In this document: one piece after another, positions 34,072 through 44,824 of the stretch
How positions within the stretch are numbered: position 1 is the first letter of the stretch
Layout: each line of letters opens with the position of its first letter
Assembly: GCF_001659605.2 (NCBI RefSeq)
Contig: NC_035176.2
Span: 21,205,890 to 21,269,889, forward strand
DNA length: 64,000 nucleotides
Reading direction: 5' to 3'
Source of the DNA: Manihot esculenta
Taxonomy: Eukaryota; Streptophyta; Magnoliopsida; Malpighiales; Euphorbiaceae
Translations under genes and position numbers: made by a program
Notes under the pieces: model-generated
The model's input: only the letters and a program-made list of their open reading frames with translations
Told to the model about the DNA's origin: nothing
The model's database searches: none

Positions 34072-36381
34072 TGTAATACCCGGCTAGACTCCGGTATAGG
34101 AATTCCTACCATCCGGTGGAATCTCGGATGTCGGAGACCTCTAGAAGGGTAGAATCATGTTTTTATGAAATGTTTTTATGTTTTAAATGATTTTAAGTGT
34201 GAATTAAATGAGTTTTTACATGAAAAATAGCTTTGGAGGAAAACCCAGGTTCGGCCGCCGAAAGTCAAGTTCGGCCGCCGAACATGCATGCGTTTTGGAG
34301 GCACGTTAGGCCCCCGAAAGCATGAGTGAGGGAAGTCCAGGTTCGGCCGCCGAACCTCATGTTCGGCCGCCGAACATTGCATGGATGCGGAGGCACATTC
34401 GGCCCCCGAACGTGGCCTGGCCAGCCACCTATAAAAGGGTCCCTTAGCCGAAAATGGGCGAGCTTTTTCTCCCCATCTCGGCCAAGGTGTGCATTCCGCC
34501 ATCCTTCCCCAAATCTTGAGTTTTCCTTCCTTTTTCCATGATCTTTACAAGTTTATAACTTTGGTTTTGAAGATCTTTGAGCTTAGAACGAGTTTTGGAG
34601 CTTGGAGACCAAAAGTTGGAACTTCTCCCATCTCCAAGTTTAGATCTCCTCAACCCTCGATCTTCAAGAGGTAAGAGCCGATCTTAAGCTCAATGTATGT
34701 TTTAAACAAGTTTTATGAAGTTTTAAGGGATAGAATGCATGTTAGGGTATATGTTGAACCTATGGGTTTTTGATGACTTTTTGAACAATGTAGCTTGATT
34801 GTGTATGATTGAAGTGTTGTAGATGGGGTATATGCATGTTTGAGGCCCCTAGGAACTTGTATGCATGCTTTGGTTGAAAAATATGCATGTTTGGAAGATT
34901 TGGAGGCGAAATGTGCAAAGGGAGCCAAGTTTCTGCCCTTTGGCAGAAACCAGGTTCGGCAGCCGAAGGTACTTTCGGCCGCCAAACATGGCTGGGGAGG
35001 CAGGCCTTTCGGCTGCCGAAGTTGCTCCCGAAAAGAGACTTTCGTCTCTGTCTGGCACTTTCGGCCGCCGAAGGTGCCGCCGAACCTACCTGAGTTTCGT
35101 CTCTGTCCAGGACTTTCGGCCGCCGAAGGTGCCGCCGAAAGTGCCCTATTCAGCCATTTCTTGCATGTTTTTATGTGGTGCTTTCAGGATGTTTTAGGGG
35201 GTTTTTGGGGAGTAGTTTATAGTTATGTTCAAGTATGTTTGGTCCCTCATTTGAGTCCACCTGTGTAGGTTTGGACCTGAGGAACTGCGGACCCCAGCAG
35301 TGAGTTCAGCTGCTTCGGTGTTGTCAGAGTCAGCCAGAGGTGAGTGGAACTATAACTTAATCTTTTAAATTAAATGCTTTATCATGTTTCATGCATCATG
35401 ATTATGCAATAGGATGATTGCATTAGTTTTCACGAATATGCCGCATTGCATAAATTGTTGTTGTTGTGGGTGAATGTCGGATGACCCAGTTAGTCCAAGA
35501 CAGGAAGACCAGGCCCCATGCTACAGGCCTGGCACAGAGTAAACAAGTCCAGGCCCCAGTCTACAGGCCTGGCACAGAGTAAGCAAGTCCAGGCCCCAGT
35601 CTACAGGCCTGGCACAGAGTAAGGAAAGACCAGGATTCCATCCTATGGTCTAGCACGGTTATGGGACTTGAAGACCAGGAGCCAGAGGAGGCCCTGGGAA
35701 TATGGTAAGTAATGTATGTTCTGACAGGAAAGACCAGGACCCCATTCTACAGGCCTGGCACAAAGTTAACTTGGACTAATTGGTGACGAGTTCACCCAAC
35801 CCTTATGTGAATTGTTTGTGTTATGATGCATTTCATAGAGCATAGTGTTAATGTGTTTTAATAGCTCTACTCACTGGGCTTTTAGCTCACCCCTCTCCCT
35901 TTACCCCCAGGCTTGCAGGTACAGTATAGTGCGGGAGTCCGGATAGAGTAAAGAAGTCATGCTTATGTAATAGCTAGAAATGGACATGATCAAATTGTAA
36001 TGTAAAAGTACAGTGTAGTTATGTAATGAGATTCATGGATGTTAGTGGTGTGCTTGACCATAGACTGTTGTATCCCTTTTTATTACATGATCTTAGAGAT
36101 TTTATGATATTTATGTAAACCAGCTCAACACAGGTTATGTTACCCCTTTGAGGGCACAGATGAGATCCCACAGAGGGATCAATGTTATGTTAATGCTTAT
36201 GCACAGGTTGAGTTTGGTTGATGTTCATGGAAAGAAAAGTTTTAATTTTTATGCATGTTGTTGATCATGTATGGGATTATACAGGATTACAGATTTTATG
36301 TCAGGCTTGCTACGGGTCCCGGCGGCCTTAAGTCGACCCGAATCCTAGCGCCGGTAACGGTCCGATTTTCGGGTCGTTACA
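34072..36381 (+). repeat. 3' LTR of element B
   Basis: 2310 bases, the same length as the 5' LTR. I count seven differences by eye, mostly C/T or G/A changes at or near CpG sites (for example gccgccgaac to gccgccaaac near 34981). TATA box at 34430-34436. Confidence 0.97.
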
Positions 36382-37199
36382 TAAACATCCTAATCCTTAC
36401 AGACTTCAGTGGTTTGAATAATAGTGGTGAGGCAAAGGTAACCAAGAAATATAAAGTGCAATTTTCTATTGGTAAGTATGTAAATTAGGTTACTTGTGAT
36501 ATTGTACCCATAAAGGCTGGACATGTTTTGTTAGGTAGACCATGACAATTTGATAGGTGTGTAATTCATGATGGGTATAGTAATAGGTCTTTTTTTTATA
36601 CTTTTCTTGGTGTAAAACATATATTTTTACTATTATCTCCTAAAAATATATATGCAGATAAAGTAAAATTATAATATTCTGCTAAATTGGGTAAGGGAGG
36701 TAAGAGAAGTAAAACGAATGAGGGAAAATAGGCCAATAGTAAAAAGAAGGTTTTGAATGGGTATAGTAATAGATTTTTTTTTTACTTTTCTTGGTGTAAA
36801 ATATATACTTTTACCAATATTTCCTAAAGATATATATGCAGATCAAGTAAAATTACAACAATCTACCAAATTGGGTAAGGGAGGTGAGACAAGTAAAAAG
36901 AATGAGAGAAAAGAGACCAATAGTAAAAAGAAGGTTTTGAATGGCCCAAAGGAGAGTGACTGTATGGGTAAGGGTACAAATGAGTAATGTACAGGAGAGA
37001 AAATGCTAGTGAGTGTGGAAGTAAAAGGAGAGCTGAGTGAGAAAAATTCAATAAGTCTTCCTTTTATTGTAAATAGAGAGAGAGTTGAAGAAGGCATTCT
37101 TAGGGAAGAGAGCTTTGATTATGTTGTGTTTTAGTTCCAACTTTATGATTGAGATCAACCCTACTAATAAATTGCCTAGTTCTTTTTTTGTTATAGGAT
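36382..37199 (+). pseudogene. Protease C-terminal part and linker of element X
   Basis: Follows the B TSD. It continues the protease with frame changes (Y-K-V-Q-F-S-I-G-K-Y-V-N, C-D-I-V-P-I-K-A-G-H-V-L-L-G-R-P), then a Lys/Ser-rich linker containing a 186-base tandem duplication (36573-36944). Several stops. Confidence 0.7.
36573..36944 (+). repeat. 186-base tandem duplication in X
   Basis: Units 36573-36758 and 36759-36944 both begin gggtatagtaatag and end aggttttgaatgg or close to it. They differ at roughly a tenth of positions, so the duplication is old and specific to this copy or its ancestor. Confidence 0.85.
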
Positions 37200-38046
37200 T
37201 TTGCGGATGTATTTTCTGAGGAGGTACCATCTATATTGCCGCCCATTAGGAGAATAGAACATCAAATCGATTTTATTCTTGAAGCTCAGATTCTCAACCG
37301 TCTAGCTTACTGGTGTAGTTCTGAGAAGACAAAGGAATTGCCAAGGCAAGTTAATGAATTGCTAGCTAAGGGACATATCAGAGAGAGCCTCAGTCCATGT
37401 ATAATACCTATTTTGCTAGTTTCAATGGAAGATGGAACAATGCGCATGTGTATTGATTATCGTGCGATCAACAAAATCACTGTAAAGTATTAACATCCTA
37501 TTCCTAGATTAGATGATATGCTTGAAGAATTATGCGATGCTATTGTCTTTACCAAAATTGATTTGAAAAGTGGTTATCATCAAGTTAGGATGAAGTTAGG
37601 TGACAAGTGAAAAACTGCCTTTAAGAATAAATATGGTTTATATGAATGGTTAGTGATGCCTTTTGGCTTAACTAATACACCTAGCACATTTATGAGATTA
37701 ATGAACCATGTTTTCCGTGATTACCTAGGTAAGTTTGTGGTTGTGTATTTTGATGATATATTGATTTATAGTCAAAACTTGGATGATCATATTAGGCATG
37801 TTGAACTTGTTATACAGAACTTGTGTGAACATGAATTGTATGCTAATCTTAAGAAATACACATTTTGTACTGATAGTGTCATATTTCTAGGATTTGTTGT
37901 TCGTTCACGTAGAGTTGAGGTAGATACTGAAAAGGTTAAGACTATCCAATAATGGCCTACTCCTAAGAATGCTAGTTATGTGAGATCCTTTCATGGATTA
38001 GCAAGCTTCTATAGGAGGTTTGTCAGAGATTTCAACACTATTGTTG
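37200..38046 (+). pseudogene. Reverse transcriptase of element X
   Basis: Begins D-F-A-D-V-F-S-E-E-V-P, then [57 protein letters not shown], and the catalytic Y-F-D-D (37749-37757). Stops interrupt at about 37491, 37607 and 37950. The H-Q-I-D-F and E-S-L-S-P-C wording resembles CRM-type chromoviruses. Inactive. Confidence 0.85.
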
Positions 38047-38419
38047 CACTGCACCTCTAAATGAGATCATTAAAAAGGTTGTTGGATTTAAATGGGGTAA
38101 AGAGTAGGAACTTGCATTTAATACATTAAAAGAAAAACTTACTATTACTCCTAATTTAAGGTTACCTGATTTTTCTAAAACTTTTGAAATCGAATGTGAT
38201 ACTTCTGGCATTGGTATTGGTGTTGTTCTTATGCTGGAAGGCCGATCCACAGCATATTTCAGTGAGAAGCTAGGTGGCACATATTTGAACTATTCCACCT
38301 TTGACAAAGAGTTCTATGCGCTGATTAGGGCGCTTGAAGTTTGGGAACACTACTTGCTACCTGATGAGTTTTGTGATTCATATCGACCATTAGTCTCTCA
38401 AACACTTGAAAGGACAAGG
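38047..38419 (+). pseudogene. RNase H N-terminal half of element X
   Basis: Reads [16 protein letters not shown], then [28 protein letters not shown]. Interrupted at 38419 by the Athila-like element; the second half resumes at 53105. Confidence 0.82.
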
Positions 38420-39971
38420 TGACTCGCGGTTGTCGAAACCGGTCAAAAATAACCTTTTTAGTTATCAACAATATTACTACTGCAGATAGTAGTGAAAGGA
38501 TCGAATCCATAGAGAATTGAAAACTTACCTATCTTCCTTATCAAGACCAAGAGAACACACTGAAAGTAAACTGAAAGTAAAGTAACTGATAGAAAAATAA
38601 AAATAAAGTGCAATAAAAGTAAAAAGGGGAGTTTTGAGATTGGTTGAACTGATCTAATGCTGAAAGCAATAAAAAAAAGTGAATAATAAAATAAAGAGAT
38701 TTCAATAATGAGAAAGATCTAGTTGAAGAATTGGATCCACTTCAATTGTTGGGTTGATCATTGACACTTAGTTTCCCTTGATAGATTCAATAGATTAGTT
38801 ATGGAGATGGAAGACGCTTCTCACCACCTTGTCTCTCCTTAATTATAAACCAATTAGGAAACGTCCTCTAATTAATCATTAATCAACAAGTTGCCAAGGA
38901 ACGTCCTTGAGCCTTAGACATCAAAACAATTGTCAATTGCATTAAGAAATAGAGAGATCTAATCCTAACTACCCAAACGCATGATGATATTGCTAGATTA
39001 TGCAACTTCCTTATTTTTTACACCAAGCATTCATGTGTTTGAAAAATTCAAGCAATTGCAGACTCAAAATTATTCAAACTAATAATATATTACCTTGCAA
39101 TCAAGAATCAAGTGGCCACATTGATCATAATAACAAAGCAATAATGGAATCAAGCATGAAATTGTACAAATATTGAATAACCAAAAGATAAACAACTTTT
39201 GTTCAGATCTTACAATCCATAAAAAAACCAAAGTATCACCTAATCTTCAACTAGAATAAAAGGTTTCAGCCACTCATGGCTGAAACAAAACAGGAAAATA
39301 AAGAAAGAAAGAAGAAGAGATGGTGCTACTTGCAATCCCGTATGTGTGTCCAAGGGAGAGTAGAAAAAGCATGGGGAGGCTCTTTATGTGTCTTTTTATA
39401 GTTGAAAGTGTTGCCCTAGGTCCTTACTTGCTGCCCAAGTTGTTAAGTTGCTGCCCAAGAGCTGCCCATGCCGCCCATATCTTGCATTAATGAGGTGGAG
39501 CCTCCTTTTAAATTTTGAATGTGCAAGACTTGAGGTGGCATGTGTGACTTCTTTGGCTTATTTGACAAGCTGAATTTGAATTTCAAATTTGAATGTGCAT
39601 CTTTTAAAGATTTGGCTTCTTCAATAAGGAAAATGATTCTTGAAGATCTTGAATTTCAAACTGCTCTGCAGATTGCACTTTCCTTATTTAGCACTTTCCT
39701 TAATGAGCTGAATCTTGATTTTGAATTTTGAATTCTCTTAAGGATTTGAAATTTGAATTTGAAATTACTTTCGTTATTTGGCTCTTTTCAAGTTGCACTT
39801 GGCATGCTTGCTCTCCTTTGCTCCATTTTAGTCAGTTTTAGGGGCATTTTCACCACATTGTCTCTTTACACCATTTTCTGCAAAATAAGGTCAAAACCAC
39901 AAAATTAGGCAAAAAAAAGTGTAAATTAACATCAATAATATCATGATAAAATGGTCTAAATTATGTTTTAC
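38420..39971 (-). repeat. 3' LTR of the Athila-like element
   Basis: Starts tgactcgcgg; the inner edge is near 39971, where the match to the other LTR stops (tatgttttac against tatgctctatca). It contains gatggtgc (39319-39326) only once, followed directly by host LTR sequence: the empty version of the MITE insertion site in the partner LTR. Confidence 0.88.
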
Positions 39972-41140
39972 TTGTCCTCAAGCAAACAAACATAGTCAAA
40001 CAAGCTCTCTTTGCTACTTGATCCTTTATTTCCACTTAAGCTCTTACTCTAAATACTTACTTTGAGTCATTGCAGTGAAGAATGTATGCATCAAGGTTAT
40101 TCACCTTCTTTCCTTGTCTCCCTTCACCTACCATGACTAGTATTTATTTTGCTCAAGAGAGAGATTACACATGCACATATTATTTGTTCAATTAAGACTC
40201 TTTCTAGCTTTCAGAGTGATTTGCCCTTACCTTGAAGTATTACATTCAGCCTTTTGCACTTAAATCTTGCTTGAAAAAGTCACCAACCTATTAATGTGAA
40301 AGTATATATTTTCAGTTGGTCACCTGTCTAAGTGGCTACTAGCTTTGTTCATAGTTTTTCAACCATTGGAACAGTTTTCAATTTGTGCTCATGAAATCTA
40401 AGCCTTTGCCGAATTTCTTTAATCAATGCATTGGGTAAATCAATACCAATTGCTAAAACAAGTCACGTTAAGTTCATTCACACATCTTTCAATTCATTCT
40501 CTGTAATGAGCAATATATATTTTTCACCATGGCAAACTCAAAGATTCAATTCAAAAGGCAATTCCCAAACATGAATACAACTCACTGCAATTGATTCAAC
40601 TTAAGTTTAAAGAGTAATCACATCAATGGGATCATGGAAAGAAAGCTCATCCAACATAGTCTATGAGTTTGAGTAAAGCAAATCAAAACACAAAACAAAA
40701 AAAAAAATTGTGGCTAAAGTGTGTGTTATTGAAAGCAAAAATAACAAAAATGAAAAAAAATCAAACTGTGGCTATTAAAACTAAAACTGAAAGAAAAAAT
40801 GACTAAAAATGAAAGTTCAGAGATATGCACCCCCACACCTAATTCATGCATTGTCCTCAATGTATGGAAAAATTACAGTTCAAAGGAAACTGAGTACTCC
40901 CCTGGTGTGGTTTGTGTGGTGCAATAACTTAAGCAGATTGAGAGAGATGGTGTAATGAAATTTCTTCCACCACTTGCACTACGAATCCTTCATAGTATGG
41001 TTTCAGATATGGTTCCTCCCAAACATCATGTTTTGCATTCTTCTTGATTTTGTCTTTTGTGTGCTTGGGCCTATCAAAGGGGGAGTTGCTTTCTACACAT
41101 TCAGGAGGTTGCCACATTGAGAGCTTCTGTTTGGGTAGAC
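39972..41140 (-). other. Non-coding 3' region of the Athila-like element
   Basis: AT-rich, no conserved frame. Near 40825-40860 the minus strand carries the gaggacaatgcatgaattag run followed by gtgtgggggtgc, which resembles the conserved non-coding segment and G-rich tract before the 3' LTR in Athila/Tat elements. A small frame at 41117-40929 is of doubtful meaning. This is where pol would be expected and is absent. Confidence 0.7.
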
Positions 41141-41144
41141 AAGA

Positions 41145-42149
41145 TTATGCCTTATCTAGTGGCTTGGGCAGAAAGTGTTTCTCATGCTCCTTTGCTTTGG
41201 GCGATTGGAATTCCATTTGTTGCTTGTGCGCATGGGCTGTTTGCGTTGGCTGTCTGGCTGAACTAGATTCTCCCTTTTCCATTTGCGCAAGACCTGTCTG
41301 AAAGGGGTGTATCGTATGACTATACTGCGATTCAAGCTGAAGAGGCGCGCTTGGAATGCCCTTTGTCTGTGCAAGGTTTCTCTGCGAACTAATCTGAAGA
41401 GGTACGATTGGTTTTTGTTCTTCCTGCGGTTGTCTGCAGCTCATCTGCTGGATGCTGCAGACTGTTTCTTTCAGTTCTGGCTCTTTCTGGCTCTCATTCC
41501 TGCAAAGGTTATTGTTTAGTATATCATCTTGATTCATATAAAAAATTTCTTGGTTCAAACAATCAATGATATGTAAATCATAAACAGGGGACATGTCATG
41601 GGGATATTTCATAGCATCATAAACATTAAACTTAATCACTTCCCCTTCAAACTCCATGGTGAGAGTGCCATCATGCACATCTATCTTAGTCCTGGCTGTG
41701 CTTAAGAAAGGGCGTCCAAGTAGGATGTCTGAAGTAGTGTTACCATTGTCCTCCTTTGTATCAATCACATAAAAGTCTGCTGGAAAGACAAGTTCATCTA
41801 CTTGTACTAGAACATCTTCTAGAACTCCTTTTGGATACACCATAGATCTGTCAGTCAACTGAATCACTACTCTTGTGTCTTTTAATGCACCTGCATTCAA
41901 AGAATTATAAATAGCAAGAGGCATAACATTAATGGATGCACCTAGATCACACATAGCTTTCTTTATCCCAACATTGCCAATTTTGCAAGAAATAGCAAAC
42001 ATTCCCTTATCTTTGCATTTGGTTGGGAGTTCTCTTTTAATCGCAGCAGTAACAACCTCACCTACACTTATTTTTTCTCTCTCAACAAGCTTCCTTCTGT
42101 TGGTACACAGTTCTTTCAGAAATTTTGCATACCTGAGAATCTGTTTCAC
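41145..42149 (-). pseudogene. Athila-like aspartic protease region
   Basis: A 334-residue open stretch. It begins K-Q-I-L-R-Y-A-K-F-L-K-E-L and includes the active site M-C-D-L-G-A-S-I-N-V-M-P (D-L-G-A is usual for Athila/Tat) and the flap/second half G-V-L-E-D-V-L-V-Q-V-D-E-L-V-F, D-I-L-L-G-R-P-F. After about residue 220 it passes into a Gln/Pro/Ser-rich tail with no known domain. The protease fold looks complete although upstream gag is broken. Confidence 0.82.
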
Positions 42150-42293
42150 AGCATCTAGCAGAGGTATGTTTATCTGTACCTTCCTGAAGGTGTCAAGGAT
42201 CTCCTTTTCTTCTTTTTCTTTTTGTGTCCTTTCAAATCTTTTTGGGAAAGGAGGTGGAATTTTGAAACTTACCTGTTGATTTGCATTTGGCTA

Positions 42294-42569
42294 TTAAACC
42301 AGTTTGGCTTGCTCATTCGGCTTGGAGAGGTGGTGCACTGGTTGGTCTTCTAAAACACTTTGTTCTTGCGCCCTTGGCTTTTCTTCATCAAATTTGGCAT
42401 CTTGGAGCTCTTTCCCACTTCTTAATGTGATAGCACACACATTCTGTCTAGGATTAGTTTCAGTTTGGGAAGGTAGCTTACCTTGGGATTCAGACTTGCT
42501 CATGGATGTGGCCATCTGTCCCACCTGTTGTTGGAGAGTTTGCACAGAGTTTGCCAAAGTCTCTATCAT
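42294..42569 (-). pseudogene. Gag-protease linker of the Athila-like element
   Basis: A 91-residue frame with a coiled-coil-like start (I-E-T-L-A-N-S-V-Q-T-L-Q-Q-Q-V-G-Q-M-A) and V-C-A-I-T-L-R-S-G-K-E-L, a motif regularly found between Gag and protease in Athila/Tat elements. Separated from both neighbours by stops or frameshifts. Confidence 0.78.
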
Positions 42570-42755
42570 CTTCTTAAGGTGCTGGTTGGAACTTGGAGGT
42601 GCTGGTTGGGCTTGATTTCTTTGATAATTCTGATAGTTCTAGTTATTGTTAGCCCTTCCATAGCTGAAATTGGGGTGGTCTCTCCAACCTGGATTGTAGG
42701 TGTTAGAATATGGATCATGTCTTACCTAGCTATTGTATCCTCCAATGACATTCAC

Positions 42756-43868
42756 TTATTGGCTATCTTCTTGAAGTGTAGGACATTGATCAGTTGGGTG
42801 TCCTACATATGCACAAATCCCACATGGCCTAGGTGGCTGAGGTGTCTGAGCCTGTTGAGTTTGACCTATGACAAAATTTTTCATAACAGAGGTCAGTTCA
42901 GAAATATGAGAGGAAAGAGTAGATGTACTTACCTCATTGGCTCCTCTCTGCAGTTGCTTTTCTTCTCCATATTGCCTAGATGAGGCTGCAAGTGTTGAGA
43001 TCAACTCTCTCATCTCCCTAGGTGTCTTATCTGCAATGGAACCTCCACATGCCACATCAATAAATCTCCTTTTAGATGGTAGCAAACCTCCATAGAAGAA
43101 TTCTATGAGTGACTTGTCTAAGATATCATGTTGAGGACAATCTGTACACAATCTTTTGAACCTTTCCCAATAGTCATATAAATCCTCAGATTGTTTTTGC
43201 CTAATGCTACTGATCTCTCTTCTTATGCTAATGGCTTTAGAAGTTGGGAAGTATTTGTTCAGAAAAGCTATTACCATGTCATCCCATGAAGTGATAGATC
43301 CAGGTGGTAAGTAAAATAACCAATCCTTAGCATAATCATCAAGCGAAAAAGGAAAAGCTCTCAATTTAACATGTTCTTCAGTTATGCCTTGTGGCCTCAT
43401 GGATGAACAGACAATGTTAAATTCTTTTAAGTACTTGTGTGGATTTTCATTCTCTAAACCTCTAAACTTAGGGAGTAGATGAATCAAACCTGTTTTCAGT
43501 TCAAAGGGAACTGTCAGAGGTGGATAAGTGATGCAAAGAGGTGCTTGATCACCTATAGGGGCTGCCAACTCTCTCATGGTTCTTTCTCTTGGCATTAGGG
43601 CCCTCATGGCTGGATTTTGTTGTATTATTTCCTCATGGACAGCATGTCCAGCATGGGCAGCATGTTGTGCCACGTTTTAAGCCACCTCAGCGGCTTGGTG
43701 GTGCGATTCAGATGATTCAGAAGGTGGATCTGCGATGGGATGCTCTTCCTACACAGATTCGGCTTCAGTTGTCTCCTAAAGCCGAGTTGCTTGCTTTTCT
43801 AATCTCCTGATTGTGTGCTCAATTTTTAGATCATAATGCAGAGTTTCTTTGTGTCCAAATCTGGTCAT
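42756..43868 (-). pseudogene. Athila-like Gag (broken N-terminus)
   Basis: Likely start ATG at 43866-43868 (M-T-R-F-G-H-K-E-T-L), but three stops fall before 43674. From 43673 a 305-residue stretch is open. Gag core: F-R-G-L-E-N-E-N-P-H-K-Y-L-K-E-F, L-R-A-F-P-F-S-L, A-K-D-W-L-F-Y-L-P-P, F-L-N-K-Y-F-P, Y-W-E-R-F-K-R-L. It ends with a knuckle C-G-I-C-A-Y-V-G-H-P-T-D-Q-C (CX2CX4HX4C). It would package RNA in virus-like particles; damaged here. Confidence 0.85.
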
Positions 43869-43897
43869 GAAAGAAAAAATAAACAAGTTAAATCAAT

Positions 43898-43915
43898 TCC
43901 CCGACAACGGCGCCA
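43898..43915 (-). other. Primer binding site of the Athila-like element
   Basis: The minus strand reads TGGCGCCGTTGTCGGGG next to the LTR, matching the tRNA-Asp-type primer site of Athila/Tat elements. Confidence 0.85.
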
Positions 43916-44824
43916 ATTTTTGACTCGCGGTTGTCGAAGCCGGTCAAAAATAACCTTTTCAGTTATCAACAATATTACTACTGCAGATAGTGGTGAAAGG
44001 ATCGAATCCATAGGGAATTAAAAACTTACGTATCTTCCTTATCAAGACCAAGAGAACACACTGAAAGTAAAGTAACTGAAAGCAAAATAAAAATAAAGTG
44101 CAATAAAAGTAAAAAAGGGGAGTTTTGAGATTGATTGAACTGATCTAATGCTGAAAGCAATAAAAGAAAGCGAATAATAAAATAAAGAGATTTCAATAAT
44201 GAGAAAGATCTAGTTGAAGAATTGGATCCACTTCAGTTGTTGGGATTGATCATTGACACTTAGTTTCCCTTGATAGATTCAATAGATTAGTTATGGAGAT
44301 GGAAGACGCTTTTCACCACCATGTCCCTCCTTAATCATAAACCAATTAGGGAATGTCCTCTAATTAATCACTAATCAATAAGTTGCCAAGGAACATCCTT
44401 GGGTCTTAGACAGCAAAAAAATTGTCAATTGCATTAAGAAATAGAGAGATCTAATCCTAGCTACCCAAACGCATGGTGATATTGCTAGATTATGAAACTT
44501 CCATAGTTTTTACACCAAGTGTTCTTGTATTTGAACAATCCAAGCAATTATGGACTCAAAATTATTTAAACTGACAATATATTACCTTGCAATCAAGAAT
44601 CAAGTGGCCACATTGATCATAATAACAAAGCAATAATGGAATCAAGCATGAAATTGCACAAATATTGAAAAACCAAAAGATAAACAACTTATGTTCAGAT
44701 CTCACAATCCATAAAACAACCAAAGTATCACATAATCTTCAACTAGAATAAAAGGTTTCAGCCACTCATGGTTGAAGCAAAACAAAAAAATAAAGAAAGG
44801 AATAAAAAGAGATGGTGCTAGGGG

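Larger units (their letters stand above)
26401..36381 (+). mobile_element. Young full-length Tekay-like element B
   Basis: Complete 9981-base element: LTR 26401-28710, tRNA-Met primer site, leader, one open Gag-Pol frame, stem-loop, polypurine tract, LTR 34072-36381. TSD taaac is perfect (26396-26400 and 36382-36386). The two 2310-base LTRs have equal length and I count seven substitutions (0.3%). Known: at a commonly used plant rate near 1.3e-8 per site per year this would mean roughly 0.1 million years. Inference: potentially autonomous, and the best local source of proteins for the non-autonomous relatives. Confidence 0.97.
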
